NCBI GenBank assembly: GCA_009827235.1
Contig: SPMW01000001.1
Location: 62,001 to 126,000 of the forward strand
Reading direction: 5' to 3'
DNA: 64,000 nucleotides
Origin: Candidatus Campylobacter infans
GTDB lineage: Bacteria; Campylobacterota; Campylobacteria; Campylobacterales; Campylobacteraceae
Position numbers and translations under genes: made by a program. The notes beneath the pieces were generated by a model. It worked only from the letters and a program-made list of their open reading frames with translations. It made no database searches and was not told where the DNA came from. Shown here piece by piece: positions 26,158 through 34,782 of this stretch (positions are counted from its first letter, which is position 1; the number at the start of each line of letters is the position of its first letter).

Positions 26158-26778
26158 ATGCAAGATTTGATAAATTTTTTGGTGGATTTAGTGGCGTCTT
26201 GGGGATATGCTGGGATAGTGTTTTTGATGGCATTAGAGAGTAGTTTTTTTCCATTTCCTAGCGAGGTTGTGATGATACCAGCTGGATATTTGGCACAGCA
26301 AGGCCAAATGAATATTATTTTAGCATTTATTTGTGGTGTTTTTGGCTCGCTTTTAGGGGCGGTGTTTAATTATTATTTGTGTTATTTTTTTGGCAGAGAA
26401 TTAATTGTGCGCTATGGCCATTTTGTTGGCATTAACGAGCAAAAAATGCAAAAATTTGAAGCGTTTTTTAATAAACACGGCGAAATTTCTACTTTTAATT
26501 GTAGATTATTGCCTGGCATTAGACAATACATTAGCCTGCCAGCAGGGCTTGCAAAGATGAATATATGGCGATTTTGCCTATTTACTAGCTTGGGTGCTAG
26601 TATTTGGGTGGCGATTTTGCTTGGGCTTGGGTATGTTCTTGGTGAAAATAAAGAGCTAATTGATGAATATTTACATATTATAATAATGATTTTAGCGTGC
26701 TTTGTGATAGTTTTGAGCGCATTTTATGTATTAAAATATCGCAAAAAACGCCTAAATACCAATGTGGAGCGATTTTAA
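26158..26778 (+). CDS. DedA-family inner-membrane protein
   Basis: 206-residue DedA (SNARE-associated/VTT) protein. Family hallmarks are the re-entrant FPSEVVMIPAGYLA motif (with the membrane-embedded Glu, E37), the central GSLLGAVFNYYLCYFFGRE helix and the R-x-LPGIRQYISLPAGLAKM loop with conserved Arg. DedA proteins support lipid-carrier recycling (for example undecaprenyl phosphate or phosphatidylethanolamine flipping) and membrane potential. The stop overlaps the moeA ATG by one base (TAATG). The lipid handled here is unknown. Confidence 0.9.
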   Translation: MQDLINFLVDLVASWGYAGIVFLMALESSFFPFPSEVVMIPAGYLAQQGQMNIILAFICGVFGSLLGAVFNYYLCYFFGRELIVRYGHFVGINEQKMQKFEAFFNKHGEISTFNCRLLPGIRQYISLPAGLAKMNIWRFCLFTSLGASIWVAILLGLGYVLGENKELIDEYLHIIIMILACFVIVLSAFYVLKYRKKRLNTNVERF

Positions 26779-27956
26779 TGGGTTTAGATGAAATTTTAAA
26801 ACTAATTTGCGAGATTGAAATTAAAAGAAAGCGCGTAAATGTAGGCTTGCTTGATGCCTTAGGCTATGTTTTTGCTAGCGATATATACGCGCTTAGGGAT
26901 TTACCAAGCTTTGATAATTCGGCCCTTGATGGCTATGCTTTTGCTTATAATGATAAAAATATGCCATTAAAGGTGTGCGCTAGCGTGCTAGCAGGTGATA
27001 TGAATGAATATAAAATTTCAAAAGGCGAGTGTTATAAAACAATGACAGGCGCGCCATTTGCTGAGGGTTGTGATACCTTAGTGGCCATAGAACAAGCAAA
27101 TTTTAATGAAAATGGCGAATTGCTAATCCCTGGCGATATTAAAAAGGGCAATGCCTTAAAGCTTAGGGGCGAAGAGCTAAAAAGAGGTGAGTTGCTTTTT
27201 AGGGCAGGGCAAATTTTAAATCCTAGCGCAATTACTATGCTAGCAGCGCAGGGGATAGCTGAAATTTCGGTATTTGCTAAACCTAGGCTTTGTGTATTTT
27301 GTACTGGTAGCGAGATAAAAGAACCAGGGGAAGTTGCAAGCAATAAGCAAATTTATAATTCTAACGCAAGCGCGATTTTATCGTTGCTTGCTAGCAATCA
27401 TTATAGCGCAAATTATTTAGGCATTGTAAAAGACAATAAAACAAGCATAAGCCGAGCCTTACAACACGCCTTAAATAGCGCAGATATCGTCATTACAAGC
27501 GGTGGTGCTAGCAAGGGCGATGCTGATTATATGGCTAGCGTGCTTGGTGAGCTTGGTTTTGAGGCTTTATTTAATAGCATTGCTTTTCGCCCCGCATCGC
27601 CTACAAAATTATTTAAAAAAGATGAAAAATTTGTGCTAGTAAGCCCTGGCAATCCGCTTTCTTGTTTTGTGGCTTGTTATTTTGTGCTTTTAACGCTTAT
27701 TAGGCATTTTGCAGGCTATAAAAATCCCTTGGCCAAAACGCAAAATGCTACACTTAAAAGCACCTTGCATTTTAAAAGCGGGCGAGATAATTTAATAATT
27801 GGTAGCGTTAAAGATGGCGTTTTTAGCCCTTACAATGATGGTAAATTTAGCCCTTCGCAAATTTTACCTTTAATAAAATCCAATGCTTTTAGCATAGCAA
27901 ATGATGGTATAAGCGTGCTTGAAGCAAACTCTAAAATAAAAATTTATAAATTTTAA
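26778..27956 (+). CDS. moeA: molybdopterin molybdenumtransferase
   Basis: Inserts molybdate into adenylated molybdopterin to finish the molybdenum cofactor. Typical segments are LPSFDNSALDGYAF, the MTGAPFAEGCDTLVAIEQ segment, the nucleotide-binding-type TSGGASKGDADYM and VSPGNPLSCFVACY. The C-terminal domain is present and total length (392 residues) is normal. I use ATG 26778, which overlaps the dedA stop and follows a GGAGC site; the frame is open 27 codons upstream, but only over dedA sequence. Campylobacter needs Mo/W cofactor for nitrate reductase, formate dehydrogenase and other respiratory enzymes. Confidence 0.94.
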   Translation: MGLDEILKLICEIEIKRKRVNVGLLDALGYVFASDIYALRDLPSFDNSALDGYAFAYNDKNMPLKVCASVLAGDMNEYKISKGECYKTMTGAPFAEGCDTLVAIEQANFNENGELLIPGDIKKGNALKLRGEELKRGELLFRAGQILNPSAITMLAAQGIAEISVFAKPRLCVFCTGSEIKEPGEVASNKQIYNSNASAILSLLASNHYSANYLGIVKDNKTSISRALQHALNSADIVITSGGASKGDADYMASVLGELGFEALFNSIAFRPASPTKLFKKDEKFVLVSPGNPLSCFVACYFVLLTLIRHFAGYKNPLAKTQNATLKSTLHFKSGRDNLIIGSVKDGVFSPYNDGKFSPSQILPLIKSNAFSIANDGISVLEANSKIKIYKF

Positions 27957-27963
27957 AAAACTA

Positions 27964-27992
27964 TTGACACGGAGAAAATATTTTGCTACAAT
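27964..27992 (+). promoter_or_regulatory. sigma70 promoter of tRNA-Gly
   Basis: Consensus -35 TTGACA at 27964-27969, 17-bp spacer, and extended -10 TGCTACAAT ending at 27992. This is the only promoter in the window with a perfect -35 box, as expected for a stable RNA gene. Confidence 0.8.
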
Positions 27993-28010
27993 TTCGGCTC
28001 ATTTTTACTT

Positions 28011-28085
28011 GCGGGAATAGCTCAGTGGTAGAGCACAACCTTGCCATGGTTGGGGTCGCGAGTTCGACTCTCGTTTCCCGCTCCA
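28011..28085 (+). tRNA. tRNA-Gly (anticodon GCC), CCA encoded
   Basis: Full cloverleaf: acceptor GCGGGAA/TTCCCGC, D arm GCTC..GAGC, anticodon stem CAACC/GGTTG with loop TTGCCAT (anticodon GCC), T arm GCGAG TTCGACT CTCGT, discriminator T, and a genome-encoded CCA. 75 nt. The 3' half overlaps the likely start of flgA. Confidence 0.97.
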
Positions 28086-28723
28086 TTTTTTTACTTATTT
28101 TTTTATTTTCAACAGCATTTTCTATAACTTTAAAAGAAGCTTTAAGTAACGAATTAAACGCTAAAATTCCTAATCTCACAATACATAATATTGAAATTTC
28201 AACCCCTCGAAATTTGCCCTTGGATTATCAAAATTTTAGCCTTAAAAGCGTGCAAATTTTAAATTTACGCCCATTAGGCGCTAAGGCAAGAGCAAATTTT
28301 ATAGATTCCAAAAATAAAACAAGAACTATACTTTTTGGCTTTGAGCTTGATGCGAGCATAAGCGTTTTTATCGCCGCAAGAGATATCAAGCGCGCTCAAA
28401 CCATAAACAAAATGGATTTTACACAAGAAAATGTAAGCATTGAAAAATATCAACCTGATTTGCTTTTTGATGAGCCACTTGGCTTAATTAGCAAGGCAAG
28501 CATAAAAAAGGGCGAATTATTAAAAGAACGCGTTTTTACAAGGGCAAAAGATGTGAAAAAAGGCGATGTGCTAGTGCTTGAAATTAGCGATGGTGGCGTT
28601 TTTTTAGAGTTTAGTGGTGTAGCTTGTGAAGATGGCGATATAAATCAAAGCATAGAAATAAAAGCAAATAATGCGCGCTATAAGGCTAGGATTCTTAGTA
28701 AAAATAGGGCGATTATAGAATAA
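28046..28723 (+). CDS. flgA: flagellar basal body P-ring formation chaperone FlgA, 5' end inside tRNA-Gly
   Basis: Periplasmic chaperone needed for assembly of the flagellar P ring. The C-terminal SAF/beta-clip region is recognisable: VFIAARDIKRAQTINKMDF, GLISKASIKKGELLKERVF and a final IKANNARYKARILSKNRAIIE-like strand. The mature part starts at about ITLKEALSNELN after a hydrophobic signal (FLLIFLFSTAFS). Upstream of this signal the only in-frame ATG is at 28046, within the anticodon loop of tRNA-Gly; it gives a 225-residue preprotein with a plausible signal peptide. An ATT at 28085, starting on the last base of CCA, would give an even tighter signal. I see no good ribosome site for either. 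Function is clear; the start is not. Confidence 0.8.
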   Translation: MVGVASSTLVSRSIFLLIFLFSTAFSITLKEALSNELNAKIPNLTIHNIEISTPRNLPLDYQNFSLKSVQILNLRPLGAKARANFIDSKNKTRTILFGFELDASISVFIAARDIKRAQTINKMDFTQENVSIEKYQPDLLFDEPLGLISKASIKKGELLKERVFTRAKDVKKGDVLVLEISDGGVFLEFSGVACEDGDINQSIEIKANNARYKARILSKNRAIIE

Positions 28724-28756
28724 AATTTGCTTATTTAATTTAAACAAAGGATTAAG

Positions 28757-29239
28757 GTGAAATGTATTTATCCTGGGACTTTTGATCCTATTACAAACGG
28801 ACATATTGATGTAATTAGGCGCGCTAGCAAGGTTTTTAGCGAGGTTGTGGTAGCTGTGGCTTTAAATGAGAGCAAAACGCCGTATTTTTCATACGAAAGG
28901 CGCATAGAGCTAGCTAAAATCGCCACAGAAGAAATAAAAGGTGTAAGCGTTATGGGTTTTGATAATTTGCTTGTGGATTTTACAGCATCGCAAGGCTCAA
29001 ATATCGTTATACGCGGGCTTAGAGCGGTGAGCGACTTTGAGTATGAGTTACAAATTGGCTATGCAAATGCCGTGTTAAAAGAAGATTTTGAAACAATTTA
29101 TTTTATGCCAAGTCTTAAAAATGCCTTTATTTCAAGCTCGATAGTGCGTTCGATTTTACACCATGGCGGAGATATCTCAAAATTAGTGCCAAAAAGCGTG
29201 TATGAGGCGATTAATGCTGATTTAGCTGGTAAATTTTAA
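28757..29239 (+). CDS. coaD: phosphopantetheine adenylyltransferase
   Basis: Fourth step of coenzyme A synthesis: adenylates 4'-phosphopantetheine to dephospho-CoA. The nucleotidyltransferase motif PGTFDPITNGHIDVI (with the T/HxGH signature), RGLRAVSDFEYELQ and the C-terminal ISSSIVRSILHHGGDIS motif are all present. The length of 160 residues is normal. Initiation is at GTG (28757) behind an AAGG site; no ATG lies in a sensible place. It follows flgA by 33 bp and precedes tmk by 14 bp. Confidence 0.96.
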   Translation: MKCIYPGTFDPITNGHIDVIRRASKVFSEVVVAVALNESKTPYFSYERRIELAKIATEEIKGVSVMGFDNLLVDFTASQGSNIVIRGLRAVSDFEYELQIGYANAVLKEDFETIYFMPSLKNAFISSSIVRSILHHGGDISKLVPKSVYEAINADLAGKF

Positions 29240-29253
29240 GGTTAAGGATTAAA

Positions 29254-29826
29254 ATGCTAGTGTATTTTGAAGGGATTGACGGCGTTGGCAAAAGCACGCA
29301 AATATCGCTATTTGATGATTTAGAATGCGTAAAAACTTGCGAGCCTGGCGGGACAAAATTAGGCAAAAGTTTGCGGGAGTTGATTTTTGGTGCGCATCCT
29401 AGTTCAAGGGCGGAGATTTTTTTATTTTTGGCTGACCGCGCTGAGCATTATGAAAAAATCATAAAGGTAAATAAACATAAGCTAATTTTAAGCGATAGAA
29501 GTTTTGTTTCTGGTTTGGCTTATGCTATGGCAAGCCACGAAAATTACGATATTAGCGAGCTAATTGCTTTTAATAATTTTGCTTTACAGGGCGATTTTGA
29601 TGCGAAATTTGTGCTACTTTTAGCCGATGAAGCACTGCTAAAAACAAGGCTTAAAAAGCGTGGCACAAGCGATAATATCGAAGCGCGCGGGATAAATTAT
29701 TTATTAAGCGTGCAAAATCATATGCAAACAATCTTACAAAATTTAAAACTCCCACACATCACGTTAAATGCAAATAGCGATAAAAACGCGCTCCATAAAG
29801 AAATTAAAAAATTTATTGGCATTTAA
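29254..29826 (+). CDS. tmk: thymidylate kinase
   Basis: Phosphorylates dTMP to dTDP for DNA synthesis. The P-loop FEGIDGVGKSTQ is at the N-terminus, the substrate-binding DRSF (in the place of the common DRY/DRYxxS) at about residue 79, and the lid region RLKKRGTSDNIEARG further on. The length of 190 residues is short but usual for Campylobacter. ATG 29254 has an AAGGATT site. Part of a flgA-coaD-tmk cluster also known in C. jejuni. Confidence 0.95.
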   Translation: MLVYFEGIDGVGKSTQISLFDDLECVKTCEPGGTKLGKSLRELIFGAHPSSRAEIFLFLADRAEHYEKIIKVNKHKLILSDRSFVSGLAYAMASHENYDISELIAFNNFALQGDFDAKFVLLLADEALLKTRLKKRGTSDNIEARGINYLLSVQNHMQTILQNLKLPHITLNANSDKNALHKEIKKFIGI

Positions 29827-29904
29827 AATTTTAAAATTTAGCCTTAAATTATTTGCGCTTGCTAATTAAAAAAATTGAGCGCGTTTAATTTAAAATTTTA
29901 ATTA

Positions 29905-30810
29905 TCACAAAACTTGATTTTTAATTAAAGCTAAAAGCCTGATGCTTGCGTCTATTTCGCTTTTTTTGGCTGATATGCTTTCGATATTTGCGCCTACGCT
30001 AAGGCCTAGTTTTTTGCCTGTATCATATAAAAGTTTAAAGCTTTGTAAGCTTGTTTGTATGGACATTTCAAGTGGGTTTGAGCTAGCATTTAGTGCTGCT
30101 TGAAAGCTTAGTGGCACATCAATGCCAAGCCAGCGCATAAAGCTAAGCGTAGCTAAATCCCCACAAGGCGTAAATGTAAAGATAATCGGCACTCGCGGGA
30201 CATTTTCATAAGCGCATAAATAAGAATAATCATCTAAAAATTTTATGGCATTTTTAGGGTTATAAACGGCTTGGGTTATAAAAAACTCGCAACCTTGTGC
30301 GATTTTATGAGCCACTCGCTCATCTTCATCGCCTTTTTTAATATGCCGCTCAGGTATGCAAATCCCGCCTAAGATGATATTTGGAGCTACTTGCGCTTTT
30401 ATTTTATAAGCATCGCTTAGCTTGGTTTTTGGTATGTCTTTTTTGCTACTTACGCCTACAAAAACGCTGATTAAGTCATTATTATTTTGTAAAAATTCTT
30501 TTAAATCATTTGAGTTATATTTGCTTACAGCCTTATAAATTACGGCATTGTAGGCGTTTTTAAGGTAATTTTTATGGTAAATTTCAGGCGGGATTGTATC
30601 TTTAAAAGCAAAAGTGCGCTCATTTTGGTTGCGGTTACTTTCATCTTGTAAATCATAAATCACAAGCCCGTCTATACCGCTATTTTCTAATCTTTCAAGC
30701 TGGGTTTTGGCGATTTGCTCGCATTTGCTAAAATCAGTGCCAATGCGTGGAGGCGTAAGCCCGTAGAGTATTATGCCAGCGCTATTTGCCTTTATTTTTT
30801 GCCTTAACAT
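29905..30810 (-). CDS. divergent methylenetetrahydrofolate reductase-family protein
   Basis: 301-residue protein resembling a divergent class of 5,10-methylenetetrahydrofolate reductase (TIM barrel, FAD). Visible traits are YGLTPPRIGT in place of the FEFFPPR start of classical MetF, GIDGLVIYDLQDESNRN, and the flavin-region CEFFITQAVYNPKNAIKFLDDY (classical FFITQ). It lies on the same strand as metE 1.6 kb away, with the Sel1 gene between, so a role in methyl supply for methionine is plausible. It may be a second, non-canonical MTHFR rather than the main MetF. Family certain to a moderate degree; substrate not shown. Confidence 0.65.
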   Translation of the reverse strand: MLRQKIKANSAGIILYGLTPPRIGTDFSKCEQIAKTQLERLENSGIDGLVIYDLQDESNRNQNERTFAFKDTIPPEIYHKNYLKNAYNAVIYKAVSKYNSNDLKEFLQNNNDLISVFVGVSSKKDIPKTKLSDAYKIKAQVAPNIILGGICIPERHIKKGDEDERVAHKIAQGCEFFITQAVYNPKNAIKFLDDYSYLCAYENVPRVPIIFTFTPCGDLATLSFMRWLGIDVPLSFQAALNASSNPLEMSIQTSLQSFKLLYDTGKKLGLSVGANIESISAKKSEIDASIRLLALIKNQVL

Positions 30811-30837
30811 TTTCTTTCTTTATAATTCATTAAAATT

Positions 30838-32316
30838 TTAATTTAATTTTTTATACAGCTTACAAGCATTTTGATAGCCCAGCTCACAAGCTTTGTTAAA
30901 ATATTCTTTTGCTAATTCATTATCTTGGCTTATGCCATTGCCTGTATAATGCATCGCGCCAAGATTATGACAACCCATTGCCGCACCCTTATCACAAGCT
31001 ATGCTAAAAAGCTCACTAGCTTTTATGTAATCTTTTGCTACGCCCTTGCCATCATTATATAAATTGCCAAGATTATAACAACCCATTGCTATTTCATCAT
31101 CGCAGGCTTTTTGCCATAAATTTTTAGCTTTGTAATAGCTTTGTTCTACGCCATTGCCACTATAATACAAAAATCCTAAATAATTACAAGCATTGCCATC
31201 GCCTTGATTGCAAGCTTGGGCGTATAATTTTGCGGCTTTTTTGTAGTTTTTTTCTATGCCAAGACCCTTAGCATATAAATATCCAAGATGCTTACAAGCC
31301 ATAGCTATATCGTCATCGCAAGCTTTTGAATAAAATTTTCTAGCCTGAGAGTAATTTTGCTCTTTTTCATATAAACGCCCGCTTTCATAGCAAGATTGAC
31401 TTAATCCTTCATCGCAAGCCATTGCAAAAAGTTCATTTGCTTTTATGGTGTTTGCTTTAATGCCTAAGCCTTTTAAATAAAGCTCTCCAAGATTATGGCA
31501 AGCTTTTGCGATCTTGCCATCGCAAGCTTTTGTGTAAAAGGTATTTGTTTTGTTTAAATCCTTAGGTATTTGCTCGCCTTCATAATGCCAAAGTCCCAAG
31601 CTATAACAAGATAGCCAAATCCCACCATCGCAAGCCTTTTGGTGTAATTTTATAGCTTCTTGGTAGTTTTGTTCTATGTTTTTGCCATCAAAATACATAT
31701 TACCAAGCAAGGCACAAGAGCTAATGCTGCCATCATCGCAAGCCTTGCTTAATAATTGCGTTGATTTTTTATCATCGCCTTCATCATAAGATCTCATTGC
31801 TTCTTTAAAATCATCGGCTTTATTTAGTAGTTTATAAGCATCGCAACCTTTTTTATCGCCAAAATCGCAAGATTTTTTTATGTATTGTTTAGCTTTTGTA
31901 TTATTTTGCTTTACACCGCTACCATTGTAATACAAAAATCCAAGCATACCGCAAGCCTTAGCGTCTTTATAATCGCAAGCTTTTTGATATAGCGTGCTTG
32001 CCATTTTATAATCTTTTGCTACGCCCTTGCCCTCATAATACAAAAGCCCTAATTTAGCGCAAGCCCTAGCATTTTTGCCATCGCAAGCTTTTTGGTGTAA
32101 TTGCCTAGCTTGCTCATAATCTTGTGCTATTCCTGTGCCATCATAATACATCGAGCCTAGCACGGCGCAAGCTTGCGTGTCGTTATTATCACAAGCTATT
32201 TTAAATAGCTCGCTAGCCCTTGTGTAATTATGATTTTTATACGCATTGACCGCTTCTTTAAAATCATCAGCCCCAATGCCCAAACTAATAAATAATAAAA
32301 TTATAAACTTTTTCAT
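30838..32316 (-). CDS. secreted Sel1-like repeat, cysteine-rich protein (Hcp-like)
   Basis: 492-residue exported protein. A signal peptide (MKKFIILLFISLGIG) is followed by 36-residue Sel1-like alpha/alpha repeats, each ending in a Cys pair of the form AC-x7-C, expected to form a disulfide within each repeat as in Helicobacter cysteine-rich proteins. I count 13 Cys pairs. The array is in two blocks: four repeats, then a spacer at about residues 165-185 (ADDFKEAMRSY) that repeats the mature N-terminus (ADDFKEAVNAY), then nine more. This indicates duplication of a whole ancestral module. Function is unknown; relatives bind proteins or peptidoglycan-derived ligands. Confidence 0.88.
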   Translation of the reverse strand: MKKFIILLFISLGIGADDFKEAVNAYKNHNYTRASELFKIACDNNDTQACAVLGSMYYDGTGIAQDYEQARQLHQKACDGKNARACAKLGLLYYEGKGVAKDYKMASTLYQKACDYKDAKACGMLGFLYYNGSGVKQNNTKAKQYIKKSCDFGDKKGCDAYKLLNKADDFKEAMRSYDEGDDKKSTQLLSKACDDGSISSCALLGNMYFDGKNIEQNYQEAIKLHQKACDGGIWLSCYSLGLWHYEGEQIPKDLNKTNTFYTKACDGKIAKACHNLGELYLKGLGIKANTIKANELFAMACDEGLSQSCYESGRLYEKEQNYSQARKFYSKACDDDIAMACKHLGYLYAKGLGIEKNYKKAAKLYAQACNQGDGNACNYLGFLYYSGNGVEQSYYKAKNLWQKACDDEIAMGCYNLGNLYNDGKGVAKDYIKASELFSIACDKGAAMGCHNLGAMHYTGNGISQDNELAKEYFNKACELGYQNACKLYKKLN

Positions 32317-32428
32317 TTTTGCCTGTTTTAAATTGTAAAGTTATTAAAATTTGCTTTGAAATTTTAATAAATTTAAAATTTCAAGCCTTGCCGTCTTTAA
32401 ATTTTAATTTAAAAACGGCAAATCTGGC

Positions 32429-34684
32429 TTATCTAAACGCCTTTACGGCATCGCACATATTTTTAAGACTTGGTTTTACCTCGTCCCATTTTCTTGTTTT
32501 TAGCCCACAATCTGGATTTATCCATAATTGCTCTTTTGGTAATACTTCAAGCAAGGCGCTAATTTGCGTTTTAATCTCATCAACGCTTGGCACACGCGGG
32601 CTGTGAATATCATAAACGCCAGGGCCTACTTCTTGCTTATAGCCAACTGATTTAAAAATTTTAAGCAATTCATTACCGCTTCTTGCTGTTTCTATGCTGA
32701 TTACATCAGCGTCCATAGCCTCTATGGTTTTTATAATATCATTAAACTCAGAATAACACATATGCGTGTGGATTTGCGTGCTAGCATTAGCACAACTCAC
32801 ACTTAGCTTAAAGCAATCAACGGCAAATTTTTCATACGCACTGATATTTTCTTTACGCAAAGGATAACCCTCTTTAAACGCGGCTTCATCTACTTGGATT
32901 ATTTTAATACCTGCGTTTTGTAAGTCGTTTATTTCATCATAAATGCAAAGGGCTAATTGTTTTGCAATATCTGCTCTGCTTAAATCATCGCGCACAAAAC
33001 TCCAATTCATTATAGTAATAGGTCCTGTTAGCATACCTTTCATAATGCGTTTTGTTTTGCTTTGAGCGTAGCTTATCCATTTTAGGGTCATAGCTTGTGG
33101 GCGGCTAACATCGCCAAATAAAAGCGGTGGCTTAACGCAACGAGAGCCATAGCTTTGAACCCAGCCATTTTTAGAAAACGCATAGCCTTTTAACTGCTCG
33201 CCAAAATACTCAACCATATCATTTCTCTCAGGCTCTCCATGAACTAGCACATCTAAATCAATTTCTTCTTGAAATTTCACGCATTCATCTATATAAATTT
33301 TAATTTTTGCTTCGTATTCATCTTGGCTAATCTCGCCTTTTTTAAAGGCATTTCTAGTAGCGCGAAGCTCTGGGGTTTGCGGGAAAGAGCCTATGGTAGT
33401 AGTTGGTAATACTGGCAGCTTAAACTCATTATGCTGAGCCTTAATGCGCTCGCTATAAGGCGTTTGACGCTCGAATGTGGTTAGAGATTTAACGCGCGCT
33501 TTTACGGCTTCATCGTTTATTAGCTCTGAGCTTTTTCTTGCGGCTATGGCTTGTTTGTTAGCATTTAATAATTCTATTTGTTTTGGGCTTAATGTGGCTT
33601 TATTTGCAATAGCCGTTAAAATCGCTACTTCATCTAATTTTTCAACTCCATAACTTAGCCATTGTTTTATTTTCAAATCAGTTTCGTATTTTAGGCTATA
33701 AGGCACATGAAGTAATGAGCAAGAAGTGCCAATATATAAGCGTTCGTTTGGAATTTTTTCTGCTAAATGCTCGATTTTTTGGCTAAGGGCTTGAAGATCG
33801 GCTATCCAGATATTGCGCCCGTTTATTAGCCCTGCAAAAAGCACCTTGCCACTTTCATTTATGGCTTTTATGCTCCCTCCGTGGCAAGATGTGTTATGAA
33901 CCACATCAAGCCCAACAGCCCAAACGGGAGTTTTTACTATTTCTTTTACAGCTTCATTTGCGTGCTCAAAAAAGGTCATAAAGATTATTTTAGCGTTATT
34001 TGCGCTAGCACAAATTTTATCATACACGCTTTTTAATTTATCAACTAATAAAAGCGCTTTATCTGTTACAAAAATTGGCTCATCAAGCTCAATTACCACC
34101 TCATCATCAAGCTTGCTAAGTTTAGCTACAAGCTCGCAATACACGCTAACCAAGCTATCAAGCAAACTAAAAGCATCGCTATTATCTGTGGTTTTAGAAA
34201 GTGCTAAATAAGTAAAAGGTCCTATTAGATTGATTTTAGGTTTTATGCCTAGGGTCTTTGCTTCTTTGTATTCTGCTTCGTATTTGCTAGAATCTAGGCT
34301 AAATTTTGTGTCTTTGCTAAGCTCTGGGACGATGTAGTGATAATTGGTGTTAAACCATTTTGTCATTTCCATTGCCACAGCGTTTTTATTGCCACGAGCC
34401 ATTGAAAAATAAAGCTCTTCGCCACTAAGCCCGCTAAATCTTTTAGGAATAGCTCCAAAGGCTATGCAGTGATCAAGCATAATATCATAATACGAAAAAT
34501 CGCCAACGCTAATATAATCAATTCCGGCATTTTTTTGGTAATTTAAATGCCTAATTCTTAGTTGCTCGGCCACGCTTTTTACTGCGTTAAAATCACTTTT
34601 ATTTGCCCAGTAGCTTTCTAGGGCAAATTTTAACTCTCTTTGTTCGCCTATGCGCGCAAAACCTGTGATGAAACTTTTTGACAT
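32429..34684 (-). CDS. metE: cobalamin-independent methionine synthase
   Basis: Transfers the methyl group of 5-methyltetrahydropteroyl-triglutamate to homocysteine. Two TIM-barrel halves are present: an N-terminal domain (about 1-370) and a catalytic C-terminal domain with TTIGSFPQTPELRATRNAFKKG at about residue 425. The zinc ligands are seen in IHTHMCYSEF (His, Cys), at a Glu between them and in INPDCGLKTR (Cys). The length of 751 residues is normal. ATG 34684 follows an AAGGA site. It is divergent from the cytochrome gene. No S-box or other riboswitch is visible in the short leader. Confidence 0.96.
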   Translation of the reverse strand: MSKSFITGFARIGEQRELKFALESYWANKSDFNAVKSVAEQLRIRHLNYQKNAGIDYISVGDFSYYDIMLDHCIAFGAIPKRFSGLSGEELYFSMARGNKNAVAMEMTKWFNTNYHYIVPELSKDTKFSLDSSKYEAEYKEAKTLGIKPKINLIGPFTYLALSKTTDNSDAFSLLDSLVSVYCELVAKLSKLDDEVVIELDEPIFVTDKALLLVDKLKSVYDKICASANNAKIIFMTFFEHANEAVKEIVKTPVWAVGLDVVHNTSCHGGSIKAINESGKVLFAGLINGRNIWIADLQALSQKIEHLAEKIPNERLYIGTSCSLLHVPYSLKYETDLKIKQWLSYGVEKLDEVAILTAIANKATLSPKQIELLNANKQAIAARKSSELINDEAVKARVKSLTTFERQTPYSERIKAQHNEFKLPVLPTTTIGSFPQTPELRATRNAFKKGEISQDEYEAKIKIYIDECVKFQEEIDLDVLVHGEPERNDMVEYFGEQLKGYAFSKNGWVQSYGSRCVKPPLLFGDVSRPQAMTLKWISYAQSKTKRIMKGMLTGPITIMNWSFVRDDLSRADIAKQLALCIYDEINDLQNAGIKIIQVDEAAFKEGYPLRKENISAYEKFAVDCFKLSVSCANASTQIHTHMCYSEFNDIIKTIEAMDADVISIETARSGNELLKIFKSVGYKQEVGPGVYDIHSPRVPSVDEIKTQISALLEVLPKEQLWINPDCGLKTRKWDEVKPSLKNMCDAVKAFR

Positions 34685-34745
34685 AATTTTGTCCTTAAAA
34701 GAAAATAAAATTGCGGATTTTATCTTTTATAAGCTTTAAATTAGC

Positions 34746-34751
34746 TATAAT
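34746..34751 (+). promoter_or_regulatory. sigma70 -10 box for the pentaheme cytochrome gene
   Basis: TATAAT in the context TTAGCTATAATCCC, 31 bp before the cytochrome ATG. Confidence 0.6.
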
Positions 34752-34782
34752 CCCAAACTTTTTTTTAAAATTTGGGAGTAAT

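Noticed and set aside
27961..28179. 72-codon minus-strand frame over tRNA-Gly
   Set aside because: Antisense translation of a tRNA gene; a common annotation artefact.
32319..32606. 95-codon plus-strand frame opposite metE
   Set aside because: Most of it is antisense to the conserved metE 3' end and has no protein-like composition.
32317..34782. Riboswitch or S-box upstream of metE
   Set aside because: The metE leader is under 100 bp, shared with a divergent gene, and shows no conserved riboswitch pairing.
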